64,000 bases of DNA from JAUIET01 sp964352475 (GTDB lineage: Bacteria; Pseudomonadota; Gammaproteobacteria; Pseudomonadales; JAUIET01). The position numbers were made by a program, and so were the translations under genes. The stretch spans positions 111,339 through 175,338 of the forward strand of contig CAYGSL010000002.1 in the NCBI GenBank assembly GCA_964352475.1, written 5' to 3'. The notes under the pieces are model-generated. The model was not told where the DNA came from, did not search any database, and worked only from the letters and a program-made list of their open reading frames with translations. How positions within the stretch are numbered: position 1 is the stretch's first letter; every line of letters starts with the position of its first letter. Positions 54,509 through 63,747 of this stretch are shown in pieces.

Positions 54509-55054
54509 ATGATAGATCGCCTGCAACGTACGCTTGTCACAGGCTTGCTGATCGTCAGTCTCGCTGCTTGCGCAGGTGCTGAAGTAACAGATTACCAAGA
54601 CTTTGAGCCCAAGTTTGTTCCGGAAACTTTTTTTAATGGCTCGCTGACTGCACACGGCGTTGTTAAAAATCGCGGCGGTAAGGTGATCAGAAGCTTCAAT
54701 GCCAATATAGATGCGCAATGGAAAGAGGGGGTTGGCACTCTGGTTGAGGATTTCATTTTTGATGACGGCGAACAGCAACAGCGAATTTGGACGCTCACAC
54801 CCGACGGTCAGGGCGCTTACAAGGGCAGCGCTGGTGATGTAATCGGTGAAACCCAGTTAAAGCTATCAGGTAATAGTCTGTTCATGGAGTACGTGCTGCG
54901 CATAGCGTATGGTGACGGAACCCTGGACTTGACGGTTGACGATCGAATGCATCTTACGTCCCCTGATGTGTTGATCAATGAGTCGGTGATGAAAAAGTTT
55001 GGTATTCGGGTTGGCAGTATTCAGTTGGTGATACTCCGGCACAGCGATACTTAG
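54509..55054 (+). CDS. DUF3833 family lipoprotein
   Basis: This is a 181-residue lipoprotein (LAAC lipobox near residue 21). FFNGSLTAHGVVKNRGGKVIRSFNANIDAQWKEGVGTLVEDFIFDDGEQQQRIWTL fits the DUF3833 pattern. Family function is unknown; a lipocalin-like fold has been suggested from sequence (not verified here). AAGGA 7 bases before the ATG supports the start over one 51 bp upstream. Confidence 0.87.
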   Translation: MIDRLQRTLVTGLLIVSLAACAGAEVTDYQDFEPKFVPETFFNGSLTAHGVVKNRGGKVIRSFNANIDAQWKEGVGTLVEDFIFDDGEQQQRIWTLTPDGQGAYKGSAGDVIGETQLKLSGNSLFMEYVLRIAYGDGTLDLTVDDRMHLTSPDVLINESVMKKFGIRVGSIQLVILRHSDT

Positions 55055-55175
55055 TACTGTAGCAAAAAAATAAAACCATCGAATGACGACTTAATTCGTA
55101 CAAGACAGCGCCCTGTGGGTATAGTGCTCTGGAGGTATTTTCCTCGACCATTAGAACCACATGGAAACAAATGCA

Positions 55176-55628
55176 ATGAATATTAAATCAGTACTTACAA
55201 CAGTCATAGCTCTGATGTTCTCCGGGATTGCAATTGCCGATCTAGAACCATTCAAAGACTATGATATTAGCGAGTCTGTTTGGTCAATCTCTACTATAAG
55301 AGTTGACGCCAACATGGACGATGCCTATCTCGAAGGTTTAAAGCAGACTTGGGTAGCCAGCAACGAAGTATCGAAAAAGCTGGGCCACATCGAAAGCTAT
55401 TCTATGTTTCGAAGTGACATGCCTCAAAGCGGTGACTTTAACTTGCTGCTTATCATAAAGTTTGCCAACACCAGCGACCTTGCACCAAACAAAAAACGCT
55501 ATGAAGAATTCCTGAAGGAATGGGGCGAGACTAAAAGCAAGGAATCGACTGATTTTGCGCAAAAGAACTATCCTGCGATGAGAGAAATCACAGGCCAGTA
55601 TCAAATGCGTGAAATTACGCTTAAGTAA
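55176..55628 (+). CDS. Secreted hypothetical protein
   Basis: This is a 150-residue exported protein with a signal peptide (MNIKSVLTTVIALMFSGIAIA). The mature part is a mixed alpha/beta domain (VWSISTIRVDANMDDAYLEGLKQTWVASNEVSKKLGH) that could be a dimeric alpha/beta-barrel-like fold. No firm family. The ATG at 55176 is preferred to one five codons upstream. A strong terminator follows. Confidence 0.7.
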   Translation: MNIKSVLTTVIALMFSGIAIADLEPFKDYDISESVWSISTIRVDANMDDAYLEGLKQTWVASNEVSKKLGHIESYSMFRSDMPQSGDFNLLLIIKFANTSDLAPNKKRYEEFLKEWGETKSKESTDFAQKNYPAMREITGQYQMREITLK

Positions 55629-55642
55629 AAAGCTCTAAATAG

Positions 55643-55673
55643 AAAAAGCCACCCTTATGGGTGGCTTTTTTTT
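55643..55673. terminator. Bidirectional rho-independent terminator
   Basis: A 12-bp perfect stem (AAAAAGCCACCC / GGGTGGCTTTTT) with a TTAT loop is followed by eight T in total on the plus strand. A-rich sequence before the stem gives a U-run on the minus strand as well. It serves both the secreted hypothetical gene and the convergent DUF2894 operon. Confidence 0.92.
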
Positions 55674-55708
55674 AATCTCAAACGTGAACGAACCACAGCT
55701 CGCAGAGA

Positions 55709-56371
55709 TCACTTACTTGATTCAGAGCGTTCTACCTCTTCATCACGGGTGGCGCGTTCGCCTTCTTCAAGCCTAAGCAAAGTATCAATATACCCAACAA
55801 AGCGATTCAAATAATGCGGCGACAATTCCCGCATAGACTCCAGTGAACGAATCAATAATTTCTGTGGATTCAACGGACCAAGCGCATCCGGGTCGTTGTT
55901 AACAATTGCATCTACCAGGGCATCGGTTTCAAACTGCTTCTTGCTTTCCCTAAAAAGGGTATAAGCCTGCAGTTCATTCGGTTGCTTGTTTAGCGTTTCA
56001 AAGCCTGCTTCAACTAGCGTGCAGTCTTCCTTTTCCAGCAGCATTTCTGTGATCGCGTCGCTTGAGTTGCTATCACTTTGTCTTCGGTGTCGATTGTTCA
56101 GCGATTGATGCAGGTCTTTCAGATAGTTTCGCGTTTTCGACCTTCTTGCCAAACGGCAAATATTGTCTTCGTTTGCATCCAGATCACTTTTATAGGCGTC
56201 CAGCAGCGACGCTGCTTTGTCGTACAACTTTTCACGAACGCCTTCTCTCGCTTTGCCCGCTTTGGTCGCAAGCTGGGATATATGGTTGTAGCGCACGGCG
56301 TCAAAATGGTGATCGCCATTGGCCATCAACGCTGTCAGGTGATCTTCAATGTTCTGTTGAACACTGCTCAT
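55709..56371 (-). CDS. DUF2894 family protein
   Basis: This is a 220-residue, mostly helical cytosolic protein ending in an acidic tail. The pattern HHFDAVRYNHISQLATKAGKAREGVREKLYDKA and LLIRSLESMRELSPHYLNRFVGYIDTLLRLEEGE matches DUF2894. Function unknown. It is fourth gene of a coupled operon; its ATG overlaps the OmpA-family stop (TGATG). Confidence 0.85.
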   Translation of the reverse strand: MSSVQQNIEDHLTALMANGDHHFDAVRYNHISQLATKAGKAREGVREKLYDKAASLLDAYKSDLDANEDNICRLARRSKTRNYLKDLHQSLNNRHRRQSDSNSSDAITEMLLEKEDCTLVEAGFETLNKQPNELQAYTLFRESKKQFETDALVDAIVNNDPDALGPLNPQKLLIRSLESMRELSPHYLNRFVGYIDTLLRLEEGERATRDEEVERSESSK

Positions 56372-57015
56372 CACTCACTTTCCTTATTGCTTTTTGGTAC
56401 CGGTGCAATTTCAACGCGTCTATTCTGCGCGCGGTTTTCCCGGTTGGTATTGGCAACCATCGGCTGCTCTTTGCCAAACGCAGCCGCAAATACCTGGTCG
56501 GCAGGCATACCTTCATTGATAAGTGCGCGAGTAACAGTAAGCGCACGTTCGGCAGACAGCTGCCAGTTGTCGTCAAAGTGTAAATTGTCGCTGTGAATGG
56601 CGCGGTCGTCAGTGAAGCCGCTCACCATTAGCATCTCATCGCGTTGACTGAGGTATTGCTTTAAGGGCTCAACCAGTTTTTGCAATAACTCTTGTCCATC
56701 GTTTTGCAGAGCCGCGGAATTGGTGGCGAACAATACGCTGCCGCTGATGCCGATTTTTCCATTGCTTAGTGTGATGCGCCCGCTAGCAAGTGGGTCAGCA
56801 AGCGCTATTTCCAACGCTTCCTCAGCACGGTAACGTTGCTGTTGCTCCACCTGGCGTTGTTGTACTTCTTGCTCCAGAGACTGCGACAACTCCACCTGAT
56901 GACCCAGTGTCCATACCAACAGTAATACGAATACGCCTACCACGCCCGCCATTAAGTCGCCAAAGATAGGCCATACCGGCGTGTCGTGAGTCTGACTGTC
57001 GTCAAGCTGGTCCAT
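56371..57015 (-). CDS. MotB-like OmpA-family protein
   Basis: This is a 214-residue inner-membrane protein with one TM helix (about 18-36), preceded by FGDLMAGVVGVFVLLLVW. The Asp there is at the position of the ion-binding residue of MotB/ExbD-type stators. The OmpA-like C-terminal domain (about 95-210) has SGFTDDRAI and LSAERALTVTRALINEG, and NRENRAQNRRVEI fits peptidoglycan binding. It should pair with the upstream channel protein. Its start overlaps the DUF802 stop (TAATG). Confidence 0.9.
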   Translation of the reverse strand: MDQLDDSQTHDTPVWPIFGDLMAGVVGVFVLLLVWTLGHQVELSQSLEQEVQQRQVEQQQRYRAEEALEIALADPLASGRITLSNGKIGISGSVLFATNSAALQNDGQELLQKLVEPLKQYLSQRDEMLMVSGFTDDRAIHSDNLHFDDNWQLSAERALTVTRALINEGMPADQVFAAAFGKEQPMVANTNRENRAQNRRVEIAPVPKSNKESE

Positions 57016-58760
57016 TAGTTTAGCGCCGCAGATGAAGCTTCGCTTTGCTCCGGTTCACCGCTGTTGATCTGGCGCATTTCATCAAACAGTTCTCTTTGCG
57101 AGAGCAAGCTCTGGTCAATAATTTCTCTGGCTTGCGCAACGTAGTACGACATTTGTTGGTCGCTGCGATTGCCCGCCGCGTCCATGGATTGTTCTATGCG
57201 GTTTAACTGTTGCACCAGCTGCTCGTTCGATTGGCTGTATTGCGCAACCGCGGTCGCAAATGCCTCGCCCAGGCTTTCCATATTGAGGGCGCTGGCTTCG
57301 AAGTGCTCAGTCACACTGCCAAGCTTCGCAAGCTCGGTGCCAATGTGATGGTTAAAGTCCGCCCCAGCCTGTGCCAATAGCGCAGAAGAATCCTGAATAA
57401 GCTGGTTCATAGTCTCGTGTTGCTGCTGTGAGCTGGCAGCGTTGGCCTGGCTGATACTGTCCAGCTGCTCGATGAGCTGCTGGCGCTCTTGCAGTAAGGT
57501 TTTGTCACGCTCTACGTTGCTGGTTATTTCCTGGCGCAATTGGCCAATCACTTCTGCGGCGGCTTTTGGTGTCTCGCTGGCAGTAGTTATCAATTGCGCC
57601 AATGGTTCTTCAAGTGTTTTGCCAAGCTGAGCGACTTGCTCGGCTACAGAGCTGGTCAGTTGCTCCATACGGGTTTGGTTATGCTCCATCCAGTCTGAGG
57701 TGCTGGCCTGTTGCGCGTGCAGGTTTTCTTGCCAGGCGGCGTTCAGCTGTGTGGTCGTTCCTTGCAGTTGGCTGCTAATAGCGACAAGCTGCTGCTCGGT
57801 GGCGGCGCCAATTCGCTGTTGGGTGTTTTCGCTCGCGCTGGCCAAAGCGTTCAACTGCTCAGCTACCATGGCGCTGATGTTGGCGTTGGTTTTATTGCTG
57901 CTTTCAATCAGGCTTTCGTTCAGCGAACGATGCACAGACGCAGCCAATTCGGTAAACGAGCTTTGCACTGTGTCCTGAAAACCCTGCTGGTTTGCAATCA
58001 AGGTGTCGTTCAACGCCGTGCCGTTCTGCACAATGCCTTCCATCATGGCCTGCATTTGCTCGGCCAATGCTGGCATTAACTCGGCCTGGGCCTGAAGAAT
58101 CTGATACGTTTGCTGGCGATTATGGGTAAGCGAAAATTCGCGAAGCTGCGTGGCTATCTGCGTATCCAGCGAACGTGTTGCCAGCATGCGCTCGCGGCGA
58201 CTAAGCGTGGACATCAAGCCAAGCATTGCCGAAGCGGCAACGCCTGCCACTGACGTACCAAAGGCCAAGCTGAGACCGTTAATCGGTGCGGTCAAACCCT
58301 GGCGAATGGCTTGCAGTTCGGTACTGCCCTGCAAAGCAGTAACCGCACCACCCAGGGTATCGACCATGCCAATAAACGTACCGAGTAATCCCAGCATTAC
58401 CAACAAGCCTACAAGGTAAGGTGTTAGAACTGGCGCTGGCAAGCCAACGCGTTCACTTTCAATACGCAAACGAACCGGGTTTTGCAAAGAGTGATGTATT
58501 TTAGCCAACCAATCATCCAGTTGATTGATAGGCTGCGGAATATCACGAAGCGCGTTTTCCAGCGAGTCTGTGGCTTTACGAAACTGAAACAACTCCATTC
58601 CGCCAATGCCAAAGGCAATTGCAATTAACAGCGTTACCAGCAAAGCGAGCGTATTTGTGCCTATGAACAGGCCAGCAACCCATATTATGGCAATGGCGCC
58701 AATAGCAGCAGGAATAGCAAACAGCAGATTTTTACTTAGGTCGGTATTGGGTAATGTCAT
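57015..58760 (-). CDS. DUF802 MotA-like channel protein with long coiled coil
   Basis: This is a 581-residue membrane protein. Four TM helices lie at about 10-31, 36-55, 113-135 and 163-187. The third pair (GLLVMLGLLGTFIGMVDTLGG) and the fourth (LAFGTSVAGVAASAMLGL) match MotA/TolQ/ExbB pore helices. The rest (190-580) is a very long Gln/Ala-rich coiled coil in the cytoplasm, as in DUF802 proteins and unlike flagellar MotA. With the MotB-like partner it should form an ion-driven motor. It overlaps the upstream DUF3348 gene by ATGA. Confidence 0.9.
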   Translation of the reverse strand: MTLPNTDLSKNLLFAIPAAIGAIAIIWVAGLFIGTNTLALLVTLLIAIAFGIGGMELFQFRKATDSLENALRDIPQPINQLDDWLAKIHHSLQNPVRLRIESERVGLPAPVLTPYLVGLLVMLGLLGTFIGMVDTLGGAVTALQGSTELQAIRQGLTAPINGLSLAFGTSVAGVAASAMLGLMSTLSRRERMLATRSLDTQIATQLREFSLTHNRQQTYQILQAQAELMPALAEQMQAMMEGIVQNGTALNDTLIANQQGFQDTVQSSFTELAASVHRSLNESLIESSNKTNANISAMVAEQLNALASASENTQQRIGAATEQQLVAISSQLQGTTTQLNAAWQENLHAQQASTSDWMEHNQTRMEQLTSSVAEQVAQLGKTLEEPLAQLITTASETPKAAAEVIGQLRQEITSNVERDKTLLQERQQLIEQLDSISQANAASSQQQHETMNQLIQDSSALLAQAGADFNHHIGTELAKLGSVTEHFEASALNMESLGEAFATAVAQYSQSNEQLVQQLNRIEQSMDAAGNRSDQQMSYYVAQAREIIDQSLLSQRELFDEMRQINSGEPEQSEASSAALN

Positions 58761-59485
58761 TGAGTAATAGTCGGTTGAGTTAAAGCTTCGGCTTCAATGG
58801 ATTCAATAAGGCCAAGAACCGGCAGCATGCGCACTTCCAGTTCGGCGAGTAATAAGGCTTGCAGGTCACGGCAAAACGAGGCGTGTATTTCATCCAGCTG
58901 ACCAGCTTGCGCGCGTTGCAGTTGCTGGCTAAAACGGCGCTCTAGTAACACCGGTACCTGCGCAAACGATTTGCGCTCATGCGCGGCAAGCGTGTCGGCC
59001 AGTACTTCGTCAAGCTTGGCCAGCTGCGCAAGCTTTGCCGACAAACCTGACGCTGAATTGCGAATGTACTCGCGTAAATTATTGAGCTTGCTGTCAAGCA
59101 TGCGTTGGTAATACACGTAGAAACTCAGAAACGGCTTAATGGCCGCTTTCTGACTTTCATTATTAAGCCGTTCAGGCTTGGGCGCCTTGAGTCGGGTACT
59201 GCCGGTGTGGTCGGTGAATGCCCTCACAATAACGTCTACTGTATCGCCATGCACTCGCATAACTTCGTCTCTGGCAGTATCGAAGGAATTGTCAAAGGGC
59301 TCAAATTCCATTCGGCCCATGTCGGTGTGCGCAATTGAAATCTTGACCGAGTGTGACAAATCGATCAGTTCCGCCAGACGCCCTGAAAACTGTTCAGGCG
59401 ACACCGGTTCATCAGCGATGTTCAGCTCGTCAAGAAATCGAATCATCTGTGAACCGCGAAAATCAAGCGCTGCGGTATGGTTCAT
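58757..59485 (-). CDS. DUF3348 family protein
   Basis: This is a 242-residue cytosolic helical protein. SQMIRFLDELNIADEPVSPEQFSGRLAELIDLSHSVKIS and KPFLSFYVYYQRMLDSKLNNLREYIRNSASG fit DUF3348. It is first gene of the DUF3348-DUF802-OmpA-DUF2894 operon and may regulate or anchor the channel. Function unknown. The ATG at 59485 is preferred to a TTG four codons upstream. Confidence 0.86.
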   Translation of the reverse strand: MNHTAALDFRGSQMIRFLDELNIADEPVSPEQFSGRLAELIDLSHSVKISIAHTDMGRMEFEPFDNSFDTARDEVMRVHGDTVDVIVRAFTDHTGSTRLKAPKPERLNNESQKAAIKPFLSFYVYYQRMLDSKLNNLREYIRNSASGLSAKLAQLAKLDEVLADTLAAHERKSFAQVPVLLERRFSQQLQRAQAGQLDEIHASFCRDLQALLLAELEVRMLPVLGLIESIEAEALTQPTITQ

Positions 59486-59714
59486 AATTATTCGCAAACA
59501 AGGGTGATACCAGCACGAAACAGCAGAGGGATCGAGGAGGTGTGACCGGCGCGAGGCCGGCCTCTATTATCGTGATTTTAAGCTGATATTCAAGGCTGAT
59601 AAGGGCTTGTTGATGACCGTGGAATTTGCTAAGGCGCTTCCTTCCAGACGCTGCGCTGATTAGAATGGCGGACTGATTTACCACACCACCGACCTTGTCG
59701 CTCGCGAGATTCGC

Positions 59715-62126
59715 ATGATTCGAACATTGCTTATTGCTGCTGTTTTTATTCCCTTTCTGCTTCCCTCTTTCACCGTTGCCGCTGACGATTCACCCATCAG
59801 CGTACAAGTGTTTGCCAAAGGCAAAGATCATCGCGCAGGCTTTATTGACATTTACTTTGATTCGGCCAGCGGTGATGCGTATCTATTAATAGACAATTTG
59901 AATCAGCCATTTATTTTCCAAAGCAGCATGCCGCGCGGTGTAGGCTCCAATGATATTGGCCTAGACAGAGGCGAACTGGGCAACACCCGCCTGGTTCAGT
60001 TTGAACGCTATGGCAATAAAGTGTTGCTGAAGCAAATCAACACGGCTTACCGGGCACCATCAAACAATGCCGCTGAGCAAGCCAGCGTGACTGAGGCGTT
60101 TGCGCAGTCTGTTATTGCCGGCTTTGATGTAGTGGCAGCCAGTAATCAAGACGTGGTTGTAAAATACACGGACTTCCTCTTGTCTGACGTAGACCGGCTT
60201 GCCAATGACTTTAGCCGAAGACAACAAGGCCAATTCAAAGTAGACCCGGCCAGAAGTGCTGTGTACCCAAGCAATACCAAAGCCTTCCCCGACAACACAG
60301 AACTTGAAGCCCTGGTTACCTTCGCCGGCTCCAAGCCTGGTGAATACGTGCAACAAGTAGTGCCAGACGCCAACAGCGTCAGCGTGCATTTGCATCATTC
60401 ACTGATTCGACTGCCAGACAATGAGTATCAAACGCGCGCATTCCATCCGTATTCCGGGTTCTGGAAAGTCTCGTACCAGGATTACTCAGCACCCATCACC
60501 GAGTCTATGGAAGTGCGCTCTATTCCACGGCATCGACTCCGCAAAATAGACCCGCTGGCGGAAACCAGCGAAGCGGTAGAACCCATTGTTTATTATCTTG
60601 ACCCAGGTGTACCCGAGCCCGTGCTTAGCGCCCTGCGCGACGGCGCGCTGTGGTGGAACCAGGCGTTTGAGCAAATTGGCTATAAAGACGCGTTCCAGGT
60701 AAAGATGCTGCCCGAAGGCGCAGACCCAATGGATGTGCGCTACAACGTGATCCAATGGGTTCACCGGGCTACCCGGGGCTGGTCGTACGGCAGCTCAGTG
60801 CGCGACCCGCGCACCGGCGAGATTATTAAAGGCCACGTTACCTTGGGTTCACTGCGAGTACGGCAAGATTATTTAATCGCGGTTGGCCTCACCAGTCCGT
60901 TCAGTGAAAACGACGCCGCAGCAAATACCGACGCGCAAAAACAAATGGCCCTGGCCCGAATACGCCAACTTTCTGCCCACGAAGTGGGGCATACCATAGG
61001 GCTTGCGCATAATTTCGCGGCCAGCGCGAACGGCCGCGCGTCGGTTATGGACTACCCGCATCCAAACGTGCAACTGATAGACAACGCGATCACGCTGGAC
61101 GATGCCTATGGCGTGGGTTTGGGCGCCTGGGATCTGCATGCCGTAGCGTATGGTTACCAGGACTATGCCAACCCAAACGCTGAACAAAAAGGCTTGGCAG
61201 ACATCATCGCGAAAGGCCGCGCCAGCGGATTAAGCTACCAGTCTGACCCTGATGCACGCAGCGCATTGTCAGCCAACGCCGAAGGCCACTTATGGGACGG
61301 CGGCGAAGACCCGGTGCAAGAGCTCACGCGCCTTAGCGAAGTGCGCGCGCATGCCTTGCAGAACTTTGGCCTGAACAGTATTCCTACGGGTACGCCACTC
61401 GCCTCGCTGGAAGAAACACTGGTGCCTATCTATCTATTGCACCGCTATCAATTAGACGCGGTTGCAAAACTGTTAGGCGGGGTGCGCTACGAATACGAGC
61501 TTAAAGGCGACTACGCAACACCTAAAGGTGTGGTTGCTGTGAGCGCTGACCGCCAGCGCGAAGCAATGGCTGCCATGGTCAATACCTTGTCCGAGGATTT
61601 TCTCAGTATTCCTGACGCAATTACTCAATTGATTCCACCCAAAGCTTACGGTGACACCCGATCAAGAGAAAGCTTCACGGGGCGCACCGGCCTAACCTTC
61701 GACCCGCTGAGTGCCGCCGAATCCGCCGCTGCGTATTCCTTGTCACTGATTCTGAACCCGCACAGACTGAACAGAATAAGTTTACAAAATGCCCGCGCCA
61801 ATGATTTGCCAGGCGTTAGCGAACTAGTAAACCAGATATTTGAAGCAAGCTTAAACGCGCGTGGCGGTGAATCAAAAAATCTGCTGTCGCGGGTGAATTA
61901 CCTGGTGGTCAATCAATTGATGGACGCCGTCGCAAACCCGGACCTGGCACCCGAAGTACGCGCACAATTACTGCACGAATTAAAAACCAGTGGCAAACGC
62001 TTGGGCAAAAGTAATCGCAGTGTGCACGATCAGGAAATAGCCCGGCTACTGGATGTGTTTTGGCGAACCGGCCAATGGCATGGCCAGATGAATGTTCGAC
62101 CGATGCCGCCGGGGTCGCCTATTTAA
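59715..62126 (+). CDS. Zinc-dependent metalloprotease (metzincin, DUF5117-type)
   Basis: This is an 803-residue secreted protease. The signal peptide ends near TVA-A (about residue 22). The zinc site is HEVGHTIGLAHNF near residue 425 (HExxHxxGxxHN), and VMDYP about 20 residues later is the Met-turn. The N-terminal region fits DUF5117 and the C-terminal DUF4953-type part, as in large outer-membrane-associated zinc proteases. Substrate unknown. Its stop overlaps a small convergent gene. Confidence 0.92.
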   Translation: MIRTLLIAAVFIPFLLPSFTVAADDSPISVQVFAKGKDHRAGFIDIYFDSASGDAYLLIDNLNQPFIFQSSMPRGVGSNDIGLDRGELGNTRLVQFERYGNKVLLKQINTAYRAPSNNAAEQASVTEAFAQSVIAGFDVVAASNQDVVVKYTDFLLSDVDRLANDFSRRQQGQFKVDPARSAVYPSNTKAFPDNTELEALVTFAGSKPGEYVQQVVPDANSVSVHLHHSLIRLPDNEYQTRAFHPYSGFWKVSYQDYSAPITESMEVRSIPRHRLRKIDPLAETSEAVEPIVYYLDPGVPEPVLSALRDGALWWNQAFEQIGYKDAFQVKMLPEGADPMDVRYNVIQWVHRATRGWSYGSSVRDPRTGEIIKGHVTLGSLRVRQDYLIAVGLTSPFSENDAAANTDAQKQMALARIRQLSAHEVGHTIGLAHNFAASANGRASVMDYPHPNVQLIDNAITLDDAYGVGLGAWDLHAVAYGYQDYANPNAEQKGLADIIAKGRASGLSYQSDPDARSALSANAEGHLWDGGEDPVQELTRLSEVRAHALQNFGLNSIPTGTPLASLEETLVPIYLLHRYQLDAVAKLLGGVRYEYELKGDYATPKGVVAVSADRQREAMAAMVNTLSEDFLSIPDAITQLIPPKAYGDTRSRESFTGRTGLTFDPLSAAESAAAYSLSLILNPHRLNRISLQNARANDLPGVSELVNQIFEASLNARGGESKNLLSRVNYLVVNQLMDAVANPDLAPEVRAQLLHELKTSGKRLGKSNRSVHDQEIARLLDVFWRTGQWHGQMNVRPMPPGSPI

Positions 62127-62329
62127 CAGTCACCTTTTTTCCAGCTGGTTTTAAAGCCTGGCCCACCTTTTCGGCTGCATGCTTCCTTAGTGATTCCAGA
62201 ATAACTCTCTGACCACCCCTTGGTGGTTACAGTGCAGCAGCCGGTTTCAGCCGATGGTGTGTTCTCAAGATCTTTCGCGGTTTCATTCGCGAGCTGCTGA
62301 CCTACCTCTTGCGGGCTGTCCTCTGACAT
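62123..62329 (-). CDS. Small Cys-rich hypothetical protein
   Basis: This is a 68-residue protein with an acidic N-terminal half (MSEDSPQEVGQQLANETAKDLENT) and a basic C-terminal half with four cysteines (GCCTVTT, EACS, KKGDC). There is no signal peptide. AAGGAGAGAAAG before the ATG is a strong ribosome-binding site, which supports a real gene. It overlaps the metalloprotease stop by 4 bp. Function unknown. Confidence 0.68.
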   Translation of the reverse strand: MSEDSPQEVGQQLANETAKDLENTPSAETGCCTVTTKGWSESYSGITKEACSRKGGPGFKTSWKKGDC

Positions 62330-62438
62330 GTGCTTTCTCTCCTTAATGTAGTCAATGCGGTTCCACAGTAATGCGCCTACTGTTAGCTGTCAATAATCGC
62401 TGGCTGCGCTTACCGACTAAGCTGTTATATTAGCGCCA

Positions 62439-63623
62439 ATGACTACGCGCATCATTGTTCTATTCATACTGTTAGGTCTTATGCTTGTGTTTCTGCTGGC
62501 TCGCGTACCTATGCCGTCAAAAACTACTATCAAGCTGCCAGAAACAGCACATAGCAAAAGCGTTCAAGAGTTACAGCAAGCCAACAATCCAACACCGGAA
62601 GAAGACGATACGGAAGAGCCGGATCTGGTTCGCAACGCGAGCCAGGGTTACTGCCCAAAGGGCAAAATCATGGTTAACAAAGAAGTAGTAGAACGATCAA
62701 TACGCGAGATGCAACACCAGGTTTCATCCGCGGGAAAAGAGAAAGCCAATGTGGTTTTTGACGTGGATGAAGCCCAATTGTTTGTTGCTGCCTTGCAGCA
62801 TTCGCAAGCGGCCAGTACTAATTATCAAGACCGCCTGGCGCTGGCCAGCCAGTACAAAATAGAAGGGGCAAGACGACTTGATCTATTGGATATTCCAATG
62901 CCCGATAGTAAACAGGAGTTTGCCGATAGTCTTCGTTTGCTTGCCTGCATTCAGCAAACAAGTGATGCCAGGTGCAAATGGCAGGCTATAGACAACATCA
63001 CGAAACGTCACGCACACAACGGTCTCATCTGGTTCAGAGCTGCGCAATTAGCCTTGAAAGTAAAAGACTACGAACGATTTGAGCAAGCCATAGCGCAAGC
63101 GGCAAACGCACCCGTTTTCGAGTCTTTCTGGGCGGAGAGTGTTGGCAACTTGCAGCAAAGCTATCAGCGATGGGCCAACGCTACTCAATTCAAATACCAA
63201 GAAGCTTTTATAGGGAACTACAGTAGCGTGCTTAACGACGACTATGGGATTGTTTTTGAGCACTGCAAAACAAACGCGCTGACCAATAGCCATACAGCGG
63301 CATTATGCTCAGACCTTGGCGCTCGCATGGAATCAATATCTAACACTTATATTGAACTATCAATAGGGGTTGGGCTGCAACGAACGGTAGCGGAACAGCT
63401 TGGCGAGCAAGCCTTGGTGGCTGAGCTGGAGAAACGCACAGTAGAAGCAAGGAGCCTTACTTCTCAGCATGGCTGGTTAAGTACCTACCTATGGGAGTCA
63501 TTCGATTTTCTGATAAATGATGAGTTGCTGTACGCGCTGCTCTTGGCTGGCGAGCGTGGCATGCTCGGCATCATGAAAAATCTCTATGAGGAAAAAATCG
63601 GGCCTTTACCAGAGTGCGCGTGA
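62439..63623 (+). CDS. Membrane-anchored hypothetical protein
   Basis: This is a 394-residue protein with an N-terminal TM helix (about 4-22) and a large periplasmic-side helical part. Acidic linker EEDDTEEPD lies near 55. Cysteines occur in YCPKG, ACIQQTSDARC, HCKTN, LCSD and PECA. A TPR-like role is possible but no repeats are clear. The ATG lacks a Shine-Dalgarno; TTATAT at 62425-62430 lies very close to it. A Sel1-repeat gene follows. Confidence 0.72.
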   Translation: MTTRIIVLFILLGLMLVFLLARVPMPSKTTIKLPETAHSKSVQELQQANNPTPEEDDTEEPDLVRNASQGYCPKGKIMVNKEVVERSIREMQHQVSSAGKEKANVVFDVDEAQLFVAALQHSQAASTNYQDRLALASQYKIEGARRLDLLDIPMPDSKQEFADSLRLLACIQQTSDARCKWQAIDNITKRHAHNGLIWFRAAQLALKVKDYERFEQAIAQAANAPVFESFWAESVGNLQQSYQRWANATQFKYQEAFIGNYSSVLNDDYGIVFEHCKTNALTNSHTAALCSDLGARMESISNTYIELSIGVGLQRTVAEQLGEQALVAELEKRTVEARSLTSQHGWLSTYLWESFDFLINDELLYALLLAGERGMLGIMKNLYEEKIGPLPECA

Positions 63624-63669
63624 TGTAACTGTTTTCTGAGCAAAGACCAGACTTGCGCCGATGCCATAA

Positions 63670-63685
63670 TGTGACTCACATCACA
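63670..63685 (+). promoter_or_regulatory. CRP-like binding site
   Basis: TGTGA-CTCACA-TCACA is a perfect TGTGA-N6-TCACA CRP/FNR-type site, centred about 70 bp before the ATG of the Sel1-repeat gene. TATCAT at 63692-63697 is a possible -10, but it is close to the site, so the exact promoter is unclear. Confidence 0.6.
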
Positions 63686-63747
63686 CTCGCCTATCATTTA
63701 GGCACTGGTTGAGCAAAAAATACACAATTCGCTGCTAAGCTGTTGGC

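Noticed and set aside
55709..59485. Zorya anti-phage system
   Set aside because: The two channel genes resemble ZorAB, but no ZorC, ZorD or ZorE effector lies nearby and the companions are DUF3348 and DUF2894.
59463..59684. Short minus-strand frame upstream of the DUF3348 gene
   Set aside because: It overlaps the DUF3348 start region and has no ribosome-binding site. The 229-bp stretch 59486-59714 holds no gene I can support; it contains only a weak CCGGC-GCGAG-GCCGG hairpin.
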